DNA of 64,000 nucleotides from Pseudomonadota bacterium (GCA_018241365.1 JAFEDX010000192.1:1-64000), one strand, 5' to 3'; counted from the stretch's first letter, positions 49,611 to 60,415 are shown. Notes: generated by a model not told the origin, from the sequence alone. Numbers and translations: made by a program.

Positions 49611-50267
49611 TCAGCGCGGCGACAGCAGCCGATTGCCCAGCACCGCGTTGGCCACCACCACGATCGCGACGGCAAGGCCGTGGATCAGCAGGTCGGTCGC
49701 GGCCGCATCGTAGGGATGGAAGATCGCCAGCAACACCGCCGCGGCCGCGGCACTCGCCAGCCCCATCAGGATCGCGGTGAGCACCGGCCGCAAGGGGCAC
49801 GCGCGGCGCAGCAGCCACAGCATCAGCGCCGACAGCGGGATCGACACGAGGACGATGAACGTCAGGCAGCGGGCTGGCGGAGCCGAGGCGCTGGCGATGT
49901 TGGCGGCCGGTGCAAACCAGTCACGCAGGCAGCCGAACCCGCTGGCGCCGATCCACAGCAGAACGCCCGGCAGCGCCAGCCACGCCCACGCGCGCGAACG
50001 CCCGGGCACGCCGAGTGTGAGCGCGGCCCAGGCCGCGCCCACGACCGTGAGCACGGCGCCCGCGAAACCCCACGCGCGTTCGGGCACGGCGGCGAAGCGG
50101 TCCAGCATCGGCGCGGCGCCGAAATGCAGCAACAATCCGGCCGCGATCGCCGCCACCACCGCCAGCCAGCCGAGCGCACGCAGCCACGGCGGCAGCAGGC
50201 GCCGCACCGGCGTCAATCCGGCACCCAGTGATTCGATCAATTCCTGTTGGCGCGGCACGCTGGACAT
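49611..50267 (-). CDS. nrsF: DUF1109/NrsF-type transmembrane anti-sigma factor
   Basis: Predicted inner-membrane inhibitor of the adjacent ECF sigma factor. The 218-residue protein has six hydrophobic helices (ALGWLAVVAAIAAGLLLHFG, WGFAGAVLTVVGAAWAALTLG, AWAWLALPGVLLWIGASGFG, FIVLVSIPLSALMLWLLR, PVLTAILMGLASAAAAAVLLAI, LIHGLAVAIVVVANAVLG). Three cysteines at about 113, 134 and 157 (GFGCLRDW, PPARCLTF, RRACPLRP) are near helix ends. In the Caulobacter homologue, cysteines are needed to release the sigma factor on metal exposure. Start at 50267, four bases after the sigma stop; an ATG at 50285 is an alternative. Co-transcribed with the sigma gene. Confidence 0.88.
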   Translation of the reverse strand: MSSVPRQQELIESLGAGLTPVRRLLPPWLRALGWLAVVAAIAAGLLLHFGAAPMLDRFAAVPERAWGFAGAVLTVVGAAWAALTLGVPGRSRAWAWLALPGVLLWIGASGFGCLRDWFAPAANIASASAPPARCLTFIVLVSIPLSALMLWLLRRACPLRPVLTAILMGLASAAAAAVLLAIFHPYDAAATDLLIHGLAVAIVVVANAVLGNRLLSPR

Positions 50268-50271
50268 GGGC

Positions 50272-50853
50272 CTATGATCCTCCATGCAGGCGCTCGCGCA
50301 AGGACTTCAGCGCGCGGTGCAGGTTCACTTTCAAGGCACCGGCGGTGCTGCCGGTTTCGGCGGCCGCCTCCGCCAAGGTGCGTTCCCTCAGGCCCAATTG
50401 TTCAACCGCTTCGCGCTGCCGCGGCGGCAGGCCCGCGACGGCCGCCTGCAGGCGTTGCGCATGCTGCGCGCGCTCGCTCTCGGCACTGGCATCGTCGCGG
50501 TCCGGATGCTGTTCGAGCGCGAGCTCGTCCTGGATTTCGCGGCGGCTGCGGCGGCCATGGCTGCGCAGCGCGTCGATCGCACGACGCTCGGCGATGGCGG
50601 CCAGCCACGCATCGTAGGAACGCGACGGATCGTAGGTGCGCCGCACCCGGTCCACGGTGATGAGGGTTTCCTGTACCACGTCGTCGAGCGCGTCTGCCGG
50701 CACGCCGCGGCGGCGCGCCACGTTGCGGATCAACGCCACCGAATCGGCCAGCACGCGCTCGTAGGCGCGGCGGTCGCCGGACTGCGCGGCCGCCATCCAC
50801 GCCCGGCGTTGCCGATCGGCGTCGTCGCTGCCGCTGGCTGTGTCGTCGTGCAT
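50272..50853 (-). CDS. sigF: ECF sigma factor (SigF-like) controlling the bufferin regulon
   Basis: RNA polymerase sigma factor of 193 residues. Region 2 is VALIRNVARRRGVPADALDDVVQETLITVDRVRRTYDPSRSYDAWLAAIAERRAIDALRS and region 4 is LPPRQREAVEQLGLRERTLAEAAAETGSTAGALKVNLHRALKSLRERL. Regions 1.1 and 3 are absent, as in ECF factors. Its immediate neighbour is a DUF1109 anti-sigma factor, matching the Caulobacter SigF-NrsF pair that answers heavy-metal stress. The start at 50853 is chosen over an ATG at 51009, which would lie upstream of the predicted promoter. It is likely autoregulated from the promoter at 50951-50976. Symbol is by analogy. Confidence 0.9.
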   Translation of the reverse strand: MHDDTASGSDDADRQRRAWMAAAQSGDRRAYERVLADSVALIRNVARRRGVPADALDDVVQETLITVDRVRRTYDPSRSYDAWLAAIAERRAIDALRSHGRRSRREIQDELALEQHPDRDDASAESERAQHAQRLQAAVAGLPPRQREAVEQLGLRERTLAEAAAETGSTAGALKVNLHRALKSLRERLHGGS

Positions 50854-50950
50854 GGGGACGTGGCGATCTCGCAGGGGTGCGTGATGATACGCCGCGATGG
50901 CTGCAACGGGGTACACGAAGGCCTGACCTGAACGATGGGCTTGCATCAGG

Positions 50951-50976
50951 TTCGCGCCAGTCGATGCAACGGTTAC
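50951..50976 (-). promoter_or_regulatory. ECF (SigF-type) promoter of sigF-nrsF
   Basis: On the minus strand: GTAACC (50976-50971), 16 bases, CGAA (50954-50951), about 97 bases before the sigF ATG. It predicts positive autoregulation. The 418-base gap between sigF and dipZ also contains a palindromic repeat (51021-51190) and the dipZ promoter; I see no other gene in it. Confidence 0.88.
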
Positions 50977-51020
50977 ATGCGGACGCTGCACCAAGGAAGA
51001 TCTGACCAATCCCGCTTTTC

Positions 51021-51190
51021 GTCATTCCCGCGAAAGCGGACTGTGTTGGCAGGACTGCCAACGCGAACGCCGCTGGCGACCTGAAAGGCGAGCGCCAAGG
51101 ATGGCGCGAGTCTATCCAGTGATTTTTCGGTAACACGTTGCCTTGCAAAGACGCTGGATCCCGGATATCGCTTCGCGCTTCTGGGATGAC
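51021..51190. repeat. Composite palindromic repeat between sigF and dipZ
   Basis: Ends resemble the TCATTCC family at 5811-5939 (left GTCATTCCCGCG, right CTGGATCCCGG...TGGGATGAC). Inside lies the other family, with hairpin GTTGGCAGGACTGCCAAC (51045-51062) and the GAAAGGCGAGCG/GGATGGCGCGAGT tail seen near 30690-30775. It looks like one repeat family inserted within another. Non-coding. Confidence 0.65.
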
Positions 51191-51214
51191 GAGCAAAATC
51201 AGATCTTTCCTGAC

Positions 51215-51240
51215 GTAACCAGGACGGCTTCCGGTGCGAA
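51215..51240 (+). promoter_or_regulatory. ECF (SigF-type) promoter of dipZ-msrB
   Basis: Plus strand: GTAACC (51215-51220), 16 bases, CGAA (51237-51240), ending 31 bases before the dipZ ATG. This third exact copy of the motif places dipZ-msrB in the same regulon as the bufferin operon. Confidence 0.87.
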
Positions 51241-51271
51241 TACCGGATAACCCGTCAAGGATCGCACCCCC

Positions 51272-52999
51272 ATGACCCTGCTGCTGCTCGCCTACTTCGG
51301 TGGTGTCCTCACCATCCTCAGCCCCTGCATCCTGCCGGTGCTGCCATTCGTGTTCGCGCGCTCGGACCGGCCGTTCCGGCGCAACGGGCTGCCGATGCTG
51401 GCCGGCATGGCAATCACCTTCGCGCTGGTCGCCACGCTGGCGACCGTGGGTGGTGGTTGGGCGGTGCATGCGAACCAGTTCGGCCGCGGCGTGGCGCTGG
51501 CGGTGCTGGCGCTGCTGGGCCTGAGCCTGCTGTCCACGCGCATGGCCAGGTGGCTCACGCGTCCTTTCGTCGCCTTGGGCAACAGGCTGTCGCAGCGTTC
51601 TGCGCAAGGTGACGGTTCGGTGTGGGCCGCAGCGGGCCTCGGCGTTGCCACCGGCCTGTTGTGGGCACCGTGCGCGGGGCCGATCCTGGGCCTGCTGCTG
51701 ACCGGCGCAGCGCTGCATGGCGCCAGCGTGGACACTACGCTGTTACTGTTCATGTACGCCGCGGGCGCGGCAACGTCGCTGGCGCTGGCCTTGCTCGTGG
51801 GCGGCCGGTTGTTCGCCCTGATGAAGCGTTCGCTGGGCGTCGGCGAATGGATCCGTCGCGGGTTGGGCGTCGCGGTGCTGGCCGGCGTGGTGGCAATCGG
51901 ACTCGGCGCCGACACCGGCTTGCTGACCCGGATCTCGCTGCCCGGCAGCAACGCCATCGAACAGAAACTGGTCGACGCAGTGGCGCCCGCGCCTGCGATG
52001 GCCGCACCGGCCGCGCCCGCATCCGATGCGTCATTGCCGATCGAGGGCGAACTGCCGTCGCTGGCCGGCGCCACCGGCTGGCTCAACACGGCGCCGCTGA
52101 CGCCCGCGGCGCTGCGCGGCAAGGTGGTGCTGGTGGATTTCTGGACGTATTCCTGCATCAACTGCCTGCGCTCGCTGCCCTACGTCGAAGCGTGGTCGCG
52201 GAAGTACCAGGATCATGGCCTCGTGGTGATCGGCGTGCACACGCCGGAATTCGCGTTCGAGAAGGCCGCGGCCAACGTCGCCGCAGCCGTGAAGCGGCTG
52301 GGAGTGACCTACCCGGTCGCGCTGGACAGCGACTACGCGGTCTGGCGGGCCTTCAACAACCAGTACTGGCCGGCCGATTACTTCATCGATGCCAAGGGCC
52401 GCATCCGCCACCACTACTTCGGCGAGGGTGGCTACAAGGACGGCGAAGATGTCATCCGCCAGCTGCTCGGCGCAGCCGGCTACACCAACCTGCCCGGTGG
52501 TTACGTCGATCCCAACGCGAAGGGTGCGGAGGCCGCGGTCGCGTTCGGCATGCTGCGCTCGCCGGAAACCTACGTGGGATTCGCGCGCGCCGAAAACTTC
52601 GCGGGCGGCGCAGTGGCGCGCGATGTCGCAACCGACTATCGCGCACCGTCGCAACTGGGCATCAACCAGTGGGCGCTTGCCGGCCGCTGGACCGTGCGGC
52701 CCGACGATGCGGTGCTGGACGCGAGCCCCGGCGGCATCACCTACCGCTTCCGCGGCCGCGACCTGCACCTGGTGCTGGGGCCGGCCGCCGATGGCAAGCC
52801 GGTGCGTTTCCGCGTCACGCTCGACGGCAAGCCACCCGGTGCCGACCACGGCGTGGATATCAATGCGAATGGTGACGGTACCGTCACCGCCCAGCGCCTG
52901 TACCAGTTGGTGCGCCAGGTTGACGGCGACGAGGAGCGGACGTTCACGATCACCTTCCTCGACCCGGGCGTGCACGCGTACGCCTTCACCTTTGGTTGA
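51272..52999 (+). CDS. DipZ-like CcdA-thioredoxin fusion (thiol-disulfide carrier)
   Basis: Moves reducing equivalents from the cytoplasm across the membrane to periplasmic targets. The 575-residue protein has an N-terminal CcdA domain (about 1-220) with its two redox cysteines in SPCILP (C19) and APCAGP (C134). An Ala/Pro linker follows, then a TlpA/thioredoxin domain (about 255-405) with active site SCINCLRS (C295, C298) and WPADYFIDAKGRIRHHYFGEG. A C-terminal DipZ-type beta domain (about 420-575) completes it. It is 31 bases upstream of a Tat-exported MsrB, the likely electron acceptor. A GTAACC-N16-CGAA promoter lies just upstream. Confidence 0.92.
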   Translation: MTLLLLAYFGGVLTILSPCILPVLPFVFARSDRPFRRNGLPMLAGMAITFALVATLATVGGGWAVHANQFGRGVALAVLALLGLSLLSTRMARWLTRPFVALGNRLSQRSAQGDGSVWAAAGLGVATGLLWAPCAGPILGLLLTGAALHGASVDTTLLLFMYAAGAATSLALALLVGGRLFALMKRSLGVGEWIRRGLGVAVLAGVVAIGLGADTGLLTRISLPGSNAIEQKLVDAVAPAPAMAAPAAPASDASLPIEGELPSLAGATGWLNTAPLTPAALRGKVVLVDFWTYSCINCLRSLPYVEAWSRKYQDHGLVVIGVHTPEFAFEKAAANVAAAVKRLGVTYPVALDSDYAVWRAFNNQYWPADYFIDAKGRIRHHYFGEGGYKDGEDVIRQLLGAAGYTNLPGGYVDPNAKGAEAAVAFGMLRSPETYVGFARAENFAGGAVARDVATDYRAPSQLGINQWALAGRWTVRPDDAVLDASPGGITYRFRGRDLHLVLGPAADGKPVRFRVTLDGKPPGADHGVDINANGDGTVTAQRLYQLVRQVDGDEERTFTITFLDPGVHAYAFTFG

Positions 53000-53030
53000 C
53001 CCATCGCAGCGCGCAGCGCAGGAGCAGGCC

Positions 53031-53648
53031 ATGCCACGCAACCCTCCCATCGACACGTCCCGGCGGCGCTTGCTGCAATGCGCAGCGGGGGGCGCCGCGG
53101 TGCTCGTCACCGGCGGCCTGTTCAAAAGCCTCATCGCCTTCGCCGATGGCGTTGGCACCGATGCGCCGGGATTGATCCGCACCACGCCGGGCGAGGCCTT
53201 GCTCGAAATCTTCGGCGATGACGGCCGCGACCTCGGCCCGCGGCGCATGCCGCGGCTGGTGCTGGACGACGCCGCGTGGCACCGGCGGCTGTCGCCGGCG
53301 GCGTTCGCGATCCTGCGCCGCGGCGGCACCGAACCTGCCTTCAGCGGCGCGCACGAACGGCCTGCGGCACGCGGGCTGTTCCGCTGCGCCGGTTGCGCCA
53401 CGGCGCTTTACGACGACGCCACCGAGTTCGACTCCGGCACCGGCTGGCCGAGCTTCTGGCAGCCGATCTCGCCGCACAATGTGGTCGAGCTGCGCGACAT
53501 CAGCTTCGGCATGCTGCGCACGGAAATCCGCTGCGCCCGCTGCGCGGGACACCTGGGCCACGTCTTCGACGATGGCCCGCCGCCGACCGGGTTGCGCTAC
53601 TGCATGAATTCGCTGGCGTTGCGCTTCGTGGCACGGACCCGTGCCTGA
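53031..53648 (+). CDS. msrB: Tat-exported methionine-(R)-sulfoxide reductase MsrB
   Basis: Reduces methionine R-sulfoxide in the periplasm. The 205-residue protein has a twin-arginine signal (TSRRRLLQCAAGGAAVLVTGGLF). An MsrB domain follows with four zinc cysteines (C119, C122, C168, C171: FRCAGCA and IRCARCAGHLGHVF) and the catalytic Cys191 in GLRYCMNSLALRF. The usual resolving-Cys position (SGCGWPSF) is Thr here (SGTGWPSFW), so direct reduction by a thioredoxin domain is expected. That fits the neighbouring DipZ-like protein. GGAGCAGG precedes the ATG. Confidence 0.94.
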   Translation: MPRNPPIDTSRRRLLQCAAGGAAVLVTGGLFKSLIAFADGVGTDAPGLIRTTPGEALLEIFGDDGRDLGPRRMPRLVLDDAAWHRRLSPAAFAILRRGGTEPAFSGAHERPAARGLFRCAGCATALYDDATEFDSGTGWPSFWQPISPHNVVELRDISFGMLRTEIRCARCAGHLGHVFDDGPPPTGLRYCMNSLALRFVARTRA

Positions 53649-53672
53649 GGTCAACGGCACGGTGCGGATGGA

Positions 53673-54494
53673 TCAGAACATGTGCCGCTCGATCCCGAGG
53701 TGCGCCATGATCTTGCTGCCGATTTCCTCGATCGAGGTGTGCGTGGTGTTGAGCGAGGGAATGTTCTCGCGGCGGAAGATCTGGTCGGCCAGCACCAGTT
53801 CGCGCTTGCAGCGGTCGAGCTTGGCGTAGGCGCTGCCGGGGCGGCGCGCTTCGCGCACCTGCGCCAGCCGCACCGGTTCGATGGTGAGGCCGAATAAACG
53901 ATTGCGGCAAGGTTCCAGCCGCTTCGGCAGGCGGTCGTGTTCCAGATCTTCCTCGGTCAACGGATAGTTGGCCGCCTTCACACCGTAGTGCAACGCCATG
54001 TACAGGCAGGTCGGCGTCTTGCCGACCCGCGACACGCCGACCAGCACCACGTCGGCCTGGGTGTAATCGACATCGATGCCGTCGTCGTGTGCCAGCGCAT
54101 AGTTGGTGGCGTTGATGCGCGCCTCGTACTGGTTGAAATCGACCAGCCCGTGCGCGCGATTCACCGCACCGGAACGGCGCGTGCCGAGTTCCAGTTCCAG
54201 CGTGCCGATGAACGGCGCCAGCACGTCGATCACCAGCGCGCCGGATTCGGCGATGATCTCGCACAACTGCTGATCGACCACGGTGTTCACGACGATCGGC
54301 CGCTCGTCGTTCTGTGCGTACACGGTCTTGATGCGCAACGCCGCGGCACGCGCCTTGTCCGGCGTATCCACGAACGCGATGCGGTGGCCGTCGAACTTCA
54401 CGCCTTCGAACTGGGCGAGGATGGAATTGCCGATGGTTTCCGCCGTGATGCCGGTGGAATCGGAAACGAAGAAGACCGTCCTGCGACCATTCAT
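53673..54494 (-). CDS. ppsR: PEP synthase regulatory protein (kinase/pyrophosphorylase)
   Basis: Bifunctional ADP-dependent kinase and Pi-dependent pyrophosphorylase that switches PEP synthase off and on. The 273-residue DUF299 protein starts [29 protein letters not shown]. It contains the P-loop [31 protein letters not shown] and the C-terminal [19 protein letters not shown] (substrate recognition). The ATG at 54494 follows GGGAG. It diverges from ppsA, its target, with a 113-base gap. Confidence 0.95.
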   Translation of the reverse strand: MNGRRTVFFVSDSTGITAETIGNSILAQFEGVKFDGHRIAFVDTPDKARAAALRIKTVYAQNDERPIVVNTVVDQQLCEIIAESGALVIDVLAPFIGTLELELGTRRSGAVNRAHGLVDFNQYEARINATNYALAHDDGIDVDYTQADVVLVGVSRVGKTPTCLYMALHYGVKAANYPLTEEDLEHDRLPKRLEPCRNRLFGLTIEPVRLAQVREARRPGSAYAKLDRCKRELVLADQIFRRENIPSLNTTHTSIEEIGSKIMAHLGIERHMF

Positions 54495-54607
54495 GCCTTG
54501 GCTCCCGCGAGTGGCGCAGTGTAACCGCACCCAGCGTGGGCCGGCCGCGGCTTGTCTCGCAGGACAATGCCCGCGAAAATGGGCGTTTCACGGGCGCCCG
54601 CCCGCGC

Positions 54608-57004
<2,397 letters not shown>

Positions 57005-57301
57005 CGGTTCCCCGGAACCCGGCTGCAGCGAGGCCACGGACTGTCCTGCGGCTGGCCGTGGGGCGGCACGTGCGGGTGTCCCCGGGTCCGACACGCACTC
57101 ACCCACAAGGGCCGCACATCAGCATCCGGGTGTTCTGCGGGGCCGTTCACGCCGTCACAACCTCAGCACGACTAGGCTCCCGCAATCCTCGCGGGCTTGG
57201 GGTGCCGTTCCGCGCTGCATCACAGATCACGCAACCGCTCCACGCGGTATGGAACTTGCTTGGGAATTGCCTATCCGGACCATCGTTGACGCAGTCGAAC
57301 C
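57005..57301. other. Intergenic region between ppsA and the GGDEF-EAL gene
   Basis: 297 bases of GC-rich sequence. A weak inverted repeat (GGTTCCCCGGAACC at about 57007-57020) follows the ppsA stop and could act as a terminator, but there is no T run. I see no other promoter, repeat or RNA feature. Confidence 0.4.
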
Positions 57302-59428
57302 GTGGCTTTCGAACTGAGCATCTGGCTTCCGATCCTGTGGATGGCGACAGGTACCTGCCTGTTTGCGGCCGTCCATTTCCTGCACGCCGGGCAGGCGCAA
57401 GGCAATGCCCGGCTGTTTCGGGCCTTCGGCGTCCTGAGCCTGATGGTGGCCGTGTACATCGGCCTCGGCGCCGTGATGCAGACGCCGCTGCAAGGCGCGC
57501 CGTGGATGCTGATCGAGCGCCTGCACGTCAGCTTCGCCTGCCTGACTTACGTGTCGGGATTCTGGTTCATCGCCATGTATTCGCACCTGCAGGCGTGGCG
57601 TCGTTGGGTTTGCGCGGCTGCACTGGTCTTCGGCAGCCTGCTGCTCGTGAACCTCATCGGGCCGCACGGTTTGCTGGTGTCGAGCCTGCAACCCGTGGCG
57701 CCACTGGTGCTGCCGTGGGGCGAACGGATCAACCAGCTCGCCAACTCGCCCGGGCCACTCGCGCCGCTGTACTACCTGGCCACGCTGGGAGCGTTTGGCT
57801 GGGCGTTCTGGCGCTGCCATGCGTTGTGGAAGCATGGCGAGACCCGACGCGCCCTGCCGCTGGCGGCCTTCCTGGTCCTGCAGGTGATTGCGACCGGCCA
57901 TTCCGAATACACCATGCTGCATCCGCAGCAGCGATTCGATTGGGACGCCCTGCCCTTCCTCGTGCTGGTGCTGTTGCTCAGCCGTACCCTGAACCTGGAA
58001 ACGCGCGGCTACGCGGCCGCGCTGGACGCCAGCAACGCCGCGCTGCGCGAGGAGAACAGGCTGCGTTCGCAGGCCGAAACCCGCTTGCGGCTGATGGCCT
58101 TCACGGACGCCACCAGCCAACTGCCGAACCGGCACGCCCTGCTCGACAAGCTCGGATCGATCCTCGCCGGCACGCCGCGGCCGCACGGCGCGCTGGTGGT
58201 GATCGACCCGCACCGGTTCGCGGTCATCAACCACGCTCTCGGCCACCGTACCGGCGACCTGTTGATGCGCGAACTCGGCCAACGCCTCTCGCGCACGGCC
58301 GATGGCGATGCATTCGTCGTCCGCCTGAGTGGCGACGAGTTCGCGGTGGTGTTCCTGGTCCATGCGGTCAACGACGAGGATGCCCTGGCGCATGCCGTGC
58401 AGAAGGCCGAAAGCCTGCGCGAGGACTTGACCCGGCCACTGCAGGTCGAACGGCACGAATTGTCGGTCAACGTGCACATGGGGCTGGCGATGTTCCAGCA
58501 GGCGGGCGGCGATGCCGGCGAACTGCTGCGCCAGGCCTACGCCGCACTGCACGCCGCCAAGCAAACCGGCAACGGACGCCCCGCAACGTTCGTGCAAACG
58601 ATGCAAGACCAGGCAGAACGCAGGCTGCGCCTGGAAACCGACTTGCACGCAGCCATCGACAACCGCCAGTTGCACCTGCTGTACCAGCCGCAGGTCGATC
58701 GCGACGACCGCCTGACCGGTGCCGAGGCCCTGTTGCGCTGGAGCCATCCGGTGTACGGCGACATCGGCCCGCAGGAGTTCGTCGCCATTGCCGAAGGCAG
58801 CGGACAGATGCCGGCGCTCGGACGCCTGGTGATGCAGATGGCGTTTTCCACGCTGGCCGCCCTGCCCGTCCGCGAGCCTTTCCGGCTGTCTGTGAACGTG
58901 AGTCCGTGGCAACTGTTCCTGGTCGACTTCGTGGATACCGTGCGTGCAGCCATCCGTGAAACGGCGGTGGATCCGCACCGGATCACGCTGGAAATCACCG
59001 AGAGCACTTTCATCCACGACGTTCCCGACGTGGCCGCCAAGCTGCGGGCGCTCGCTGCGCTGGGCATCCACGTTTCGATCGACGACTTCGGCACCGGTTA
59101 CGCTTCGATCGCGCTGCTGAAGACGTTTCCGGTGCACGAACTGAAAATCGACCAGAGCTTCATCCGCGACATGTCGATCGCGCCGCCGGACCGTTTCGTC
59201 GCGGCCGTGATCGCACTGGCCGACGCCATGGGCGTGCGCGTGGTGGCCGAAGGTGTGGAGCACGAGCCGCAACTCCACGCGCTGAGAGACATGGGCTGCC
59301 ACGCGTTCCAGGGATACCTGATCGGCTACCCGCTGATGGCGGACGAACTGGCCCGGCGATGCGATCCGTGCGCGGCTCGCCCGCCTGTTCGCGAGACTGC
59401 CGCAAGCCCATCCCCGCCACGGCGCTGA
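57302..59428 (+). CDS. Membrane GGDEF-EAL protein (predicted c-di-GMP phosphodiesterase)
   Basis: The 708-residue protein starts at a GTG. It has seven hydrophobic helices in about 1-235 (LWMATGTCLFAAVHFLHAG, LFRAFGVLSLMVAVYIGLGAVM and so on), then a coiled linker (ASNAALREENRLRSQAETRLRLMAFTDATSQLPNRHALLDKL), a GGDEF domain and an EAL domain. The GGDEF loop reads LSGDEF, so cyclase activity is doubtful. The EAL domain keeps EALLRWSHP, ITESTF, DDFGTGYASIALLK and ELKIDQSFIRDM, so phosphodiesterase activity is likely. No start-proximal ribosome site is strong. Confidence 0.87.
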   Translation: MAFELSIWLPILWMATGTCLFAAVHFLHAGQAQGNARLFRAFGVLSLMVAVYIGLGAVMQTPLQGAPWMLIERLHVSFACLTYVSGFWFIAMYSHLQAWRRWVCAAALVFGSLLLVNLIGPHGLLVSSLQPVAPLVLPWGERINQLANSPGPLAPLYYLATLGAFGWAFWRCHALWKHGETRRALPLAAFLVLQVIATGHSEYTMLHPQQRFDWDALPFLVLVLLLSRTLNLETRGYAAALDASNAALREENRLRSQAETRLRLMAFTDATSQLPNRHALLDKLGSILAGTPRPHGALVVIDPHRFAVINHALGHRTGDLLMRELGQRLSRTADGDAFVVRLSGDEFAVVFLVHAVNDEDALAHAVQKAESLREDLTRPLQVERHELSVNVHMGLAMFQQAGGDAGELLRQAYAALHAAKQTGNGRPATFVQTMQDQAERRLRLETDLHAAIDNRQLHLLYQPQVDRDDRLTGAEALLRWSHPVYGDIGPQEFVAIAEGSGQMPALGRLVMQMAFSTLAALPVREPFRLSVNVSPWQLFLVDFVDTVRAAIRETAVDPHRITLEITESTFIHDVPDVAAKLRALAALGIHVSIDDFGTGYASIALLKTFPVHELKIDQSFIRDMSIAPPDRFVAAVIALADAMGVRVVAEGVEHEPQLHALRDMGCHAFQGYLIGYPLMADELARRCDPCAARPPVRETAASPSPPRR

Positions 59429-59560
59429 AAACGCCGCCGTGGCAACCATGGTCTCCAGCGTGCCAGCTTGGGATACGCCGAAGCCCGTGCCAGGCCAAGG
59501 CAATGCAGGTTCAGCGTGGCTGCGGCACACTCGGCACTTCACGCCGCCTTCGGGGATGCC

Positions 59561-60415
59561 ATGAAAACCATCTGCATCGCGTTGATGCTTGCCACGCTCG
59601 CCGCCTGCTCGCAGGTGCCGCAGCCCTCCACCAGCGCGGCAACTGCAGGCGACGCGGCCAGTACCAGCGCGTCGGCTCCTGCAGCGCAGGCGGCCACCGA
59701 AGCGGCGCCAACGGTCGACGCCACGCTGCTCACGCGATACCACTGGCTGCTCATGGATGCCGCGGACAAATCCGGCCGGCACATTGATGCGTTGTTCGCG
59801 CGACCCGACAAGCCGCTGCAGCTCGACTTCGACGCGCACGCCGTGTCCGTGTCCAACACCTGCAACCGCATGCGCGGCAGTTACTCGCTGGCGAATGGCA
59901 AGTTGACCGTCGGCCCCCTCGCGTCGACCCTGATGGCCTGCAACGACCCAACGCTTGCCGCACTCGATGCAGCGGCGGGCAAGGTGTTGCAGGGCACGTT
60001 CACCCTCGAACTCAACGCCAACCGCGCACAGCCGCGGCTCACGCTGGCCGCGTCGAACGGCGACGCCCTGACCTTCGCCGCCGAGCCCACCGCCGAAACC
60101 CGTTACGGCAGCGCCGGCGAGACGATGTTCCTCGAAGTGGCGCCGGAAACCAGACCGTGCAACCACCCGCTCAGGCCCAACGCGCAGTGCCTCTACGTGC
60201 GCGAACTGCACTACGGCGCGAATGGCATCCGCGAAGGCGAACCCGGCGCGTGGGAAGTGCTCGGCCAGGACATCGAGGGTTACACGCACGAACCTGGCGT
60301 GCGCAACGTCCTGCGCGTCAAGCGCTACAAGATCGCCAACCCACCCGCCGACGGCTCGACGGTCGCTTATGTGCTCGACATGGTGGTCGAGTCGCACGCG
60401 CCGGCGCACAGCTGA
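59561..60415 (+). CDS. META/DUF4377 lipoprotein
   Basis: A 284-residue predicted lipoprotein: signal peptide with lipobox LAAC (Cys16 in MLATLAACSQ), an Ala/Ser/Thr-rich linker to about residue 50, then a META (HslJ-like) domain (LTRYHWLLMDAADKSGRHIDALFARPDKPLQLDFDAHAVSVSNTCNRMRGSYSLANGKLTVGPLASTLMACNDP). A DUF4377 domain at the C-terminus follows (ETMFLEVAPETRPCNHPLRPNAQCLYVRELHYGANGIREGEPGAWEVLGQDIEGYTHEPG). META proteins are linked to envelope stress and antibiotic tolerance, but no function is proven. The ATG at 59561 gives the lipobox start. Confidence 0.85.
   Translation: MKTICIALMLATLAACSQVPQPSTSAATAGDAASTSASAPAAQAATEAAPTVDATLLTRYHWLLMDAADKSGRHIDALFARPDKPLQLDFDAHAVSVSNTCNRMRGSYSLANGKLTVGPLASTLMACNDPTLAALDAAAGKVLQGTFTLELNANRAQPRLTLAASNGDALTFAAEPTAETRYGSAGETMFLEVAPETRPCNHPLRPNAQCLYVRELHYGANGIREGEPGAWEVLGQDIEGYTHEPGVRNVLRVKRYKIANPPADGSTVAYVLDMVVESHAPAHS

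Noticed and set aside
51131-51152. A further GTAACA site within the repeat before dipZ
   Set aside because: The last base of the -35 box differs and there is no CGAA at the required spacing.
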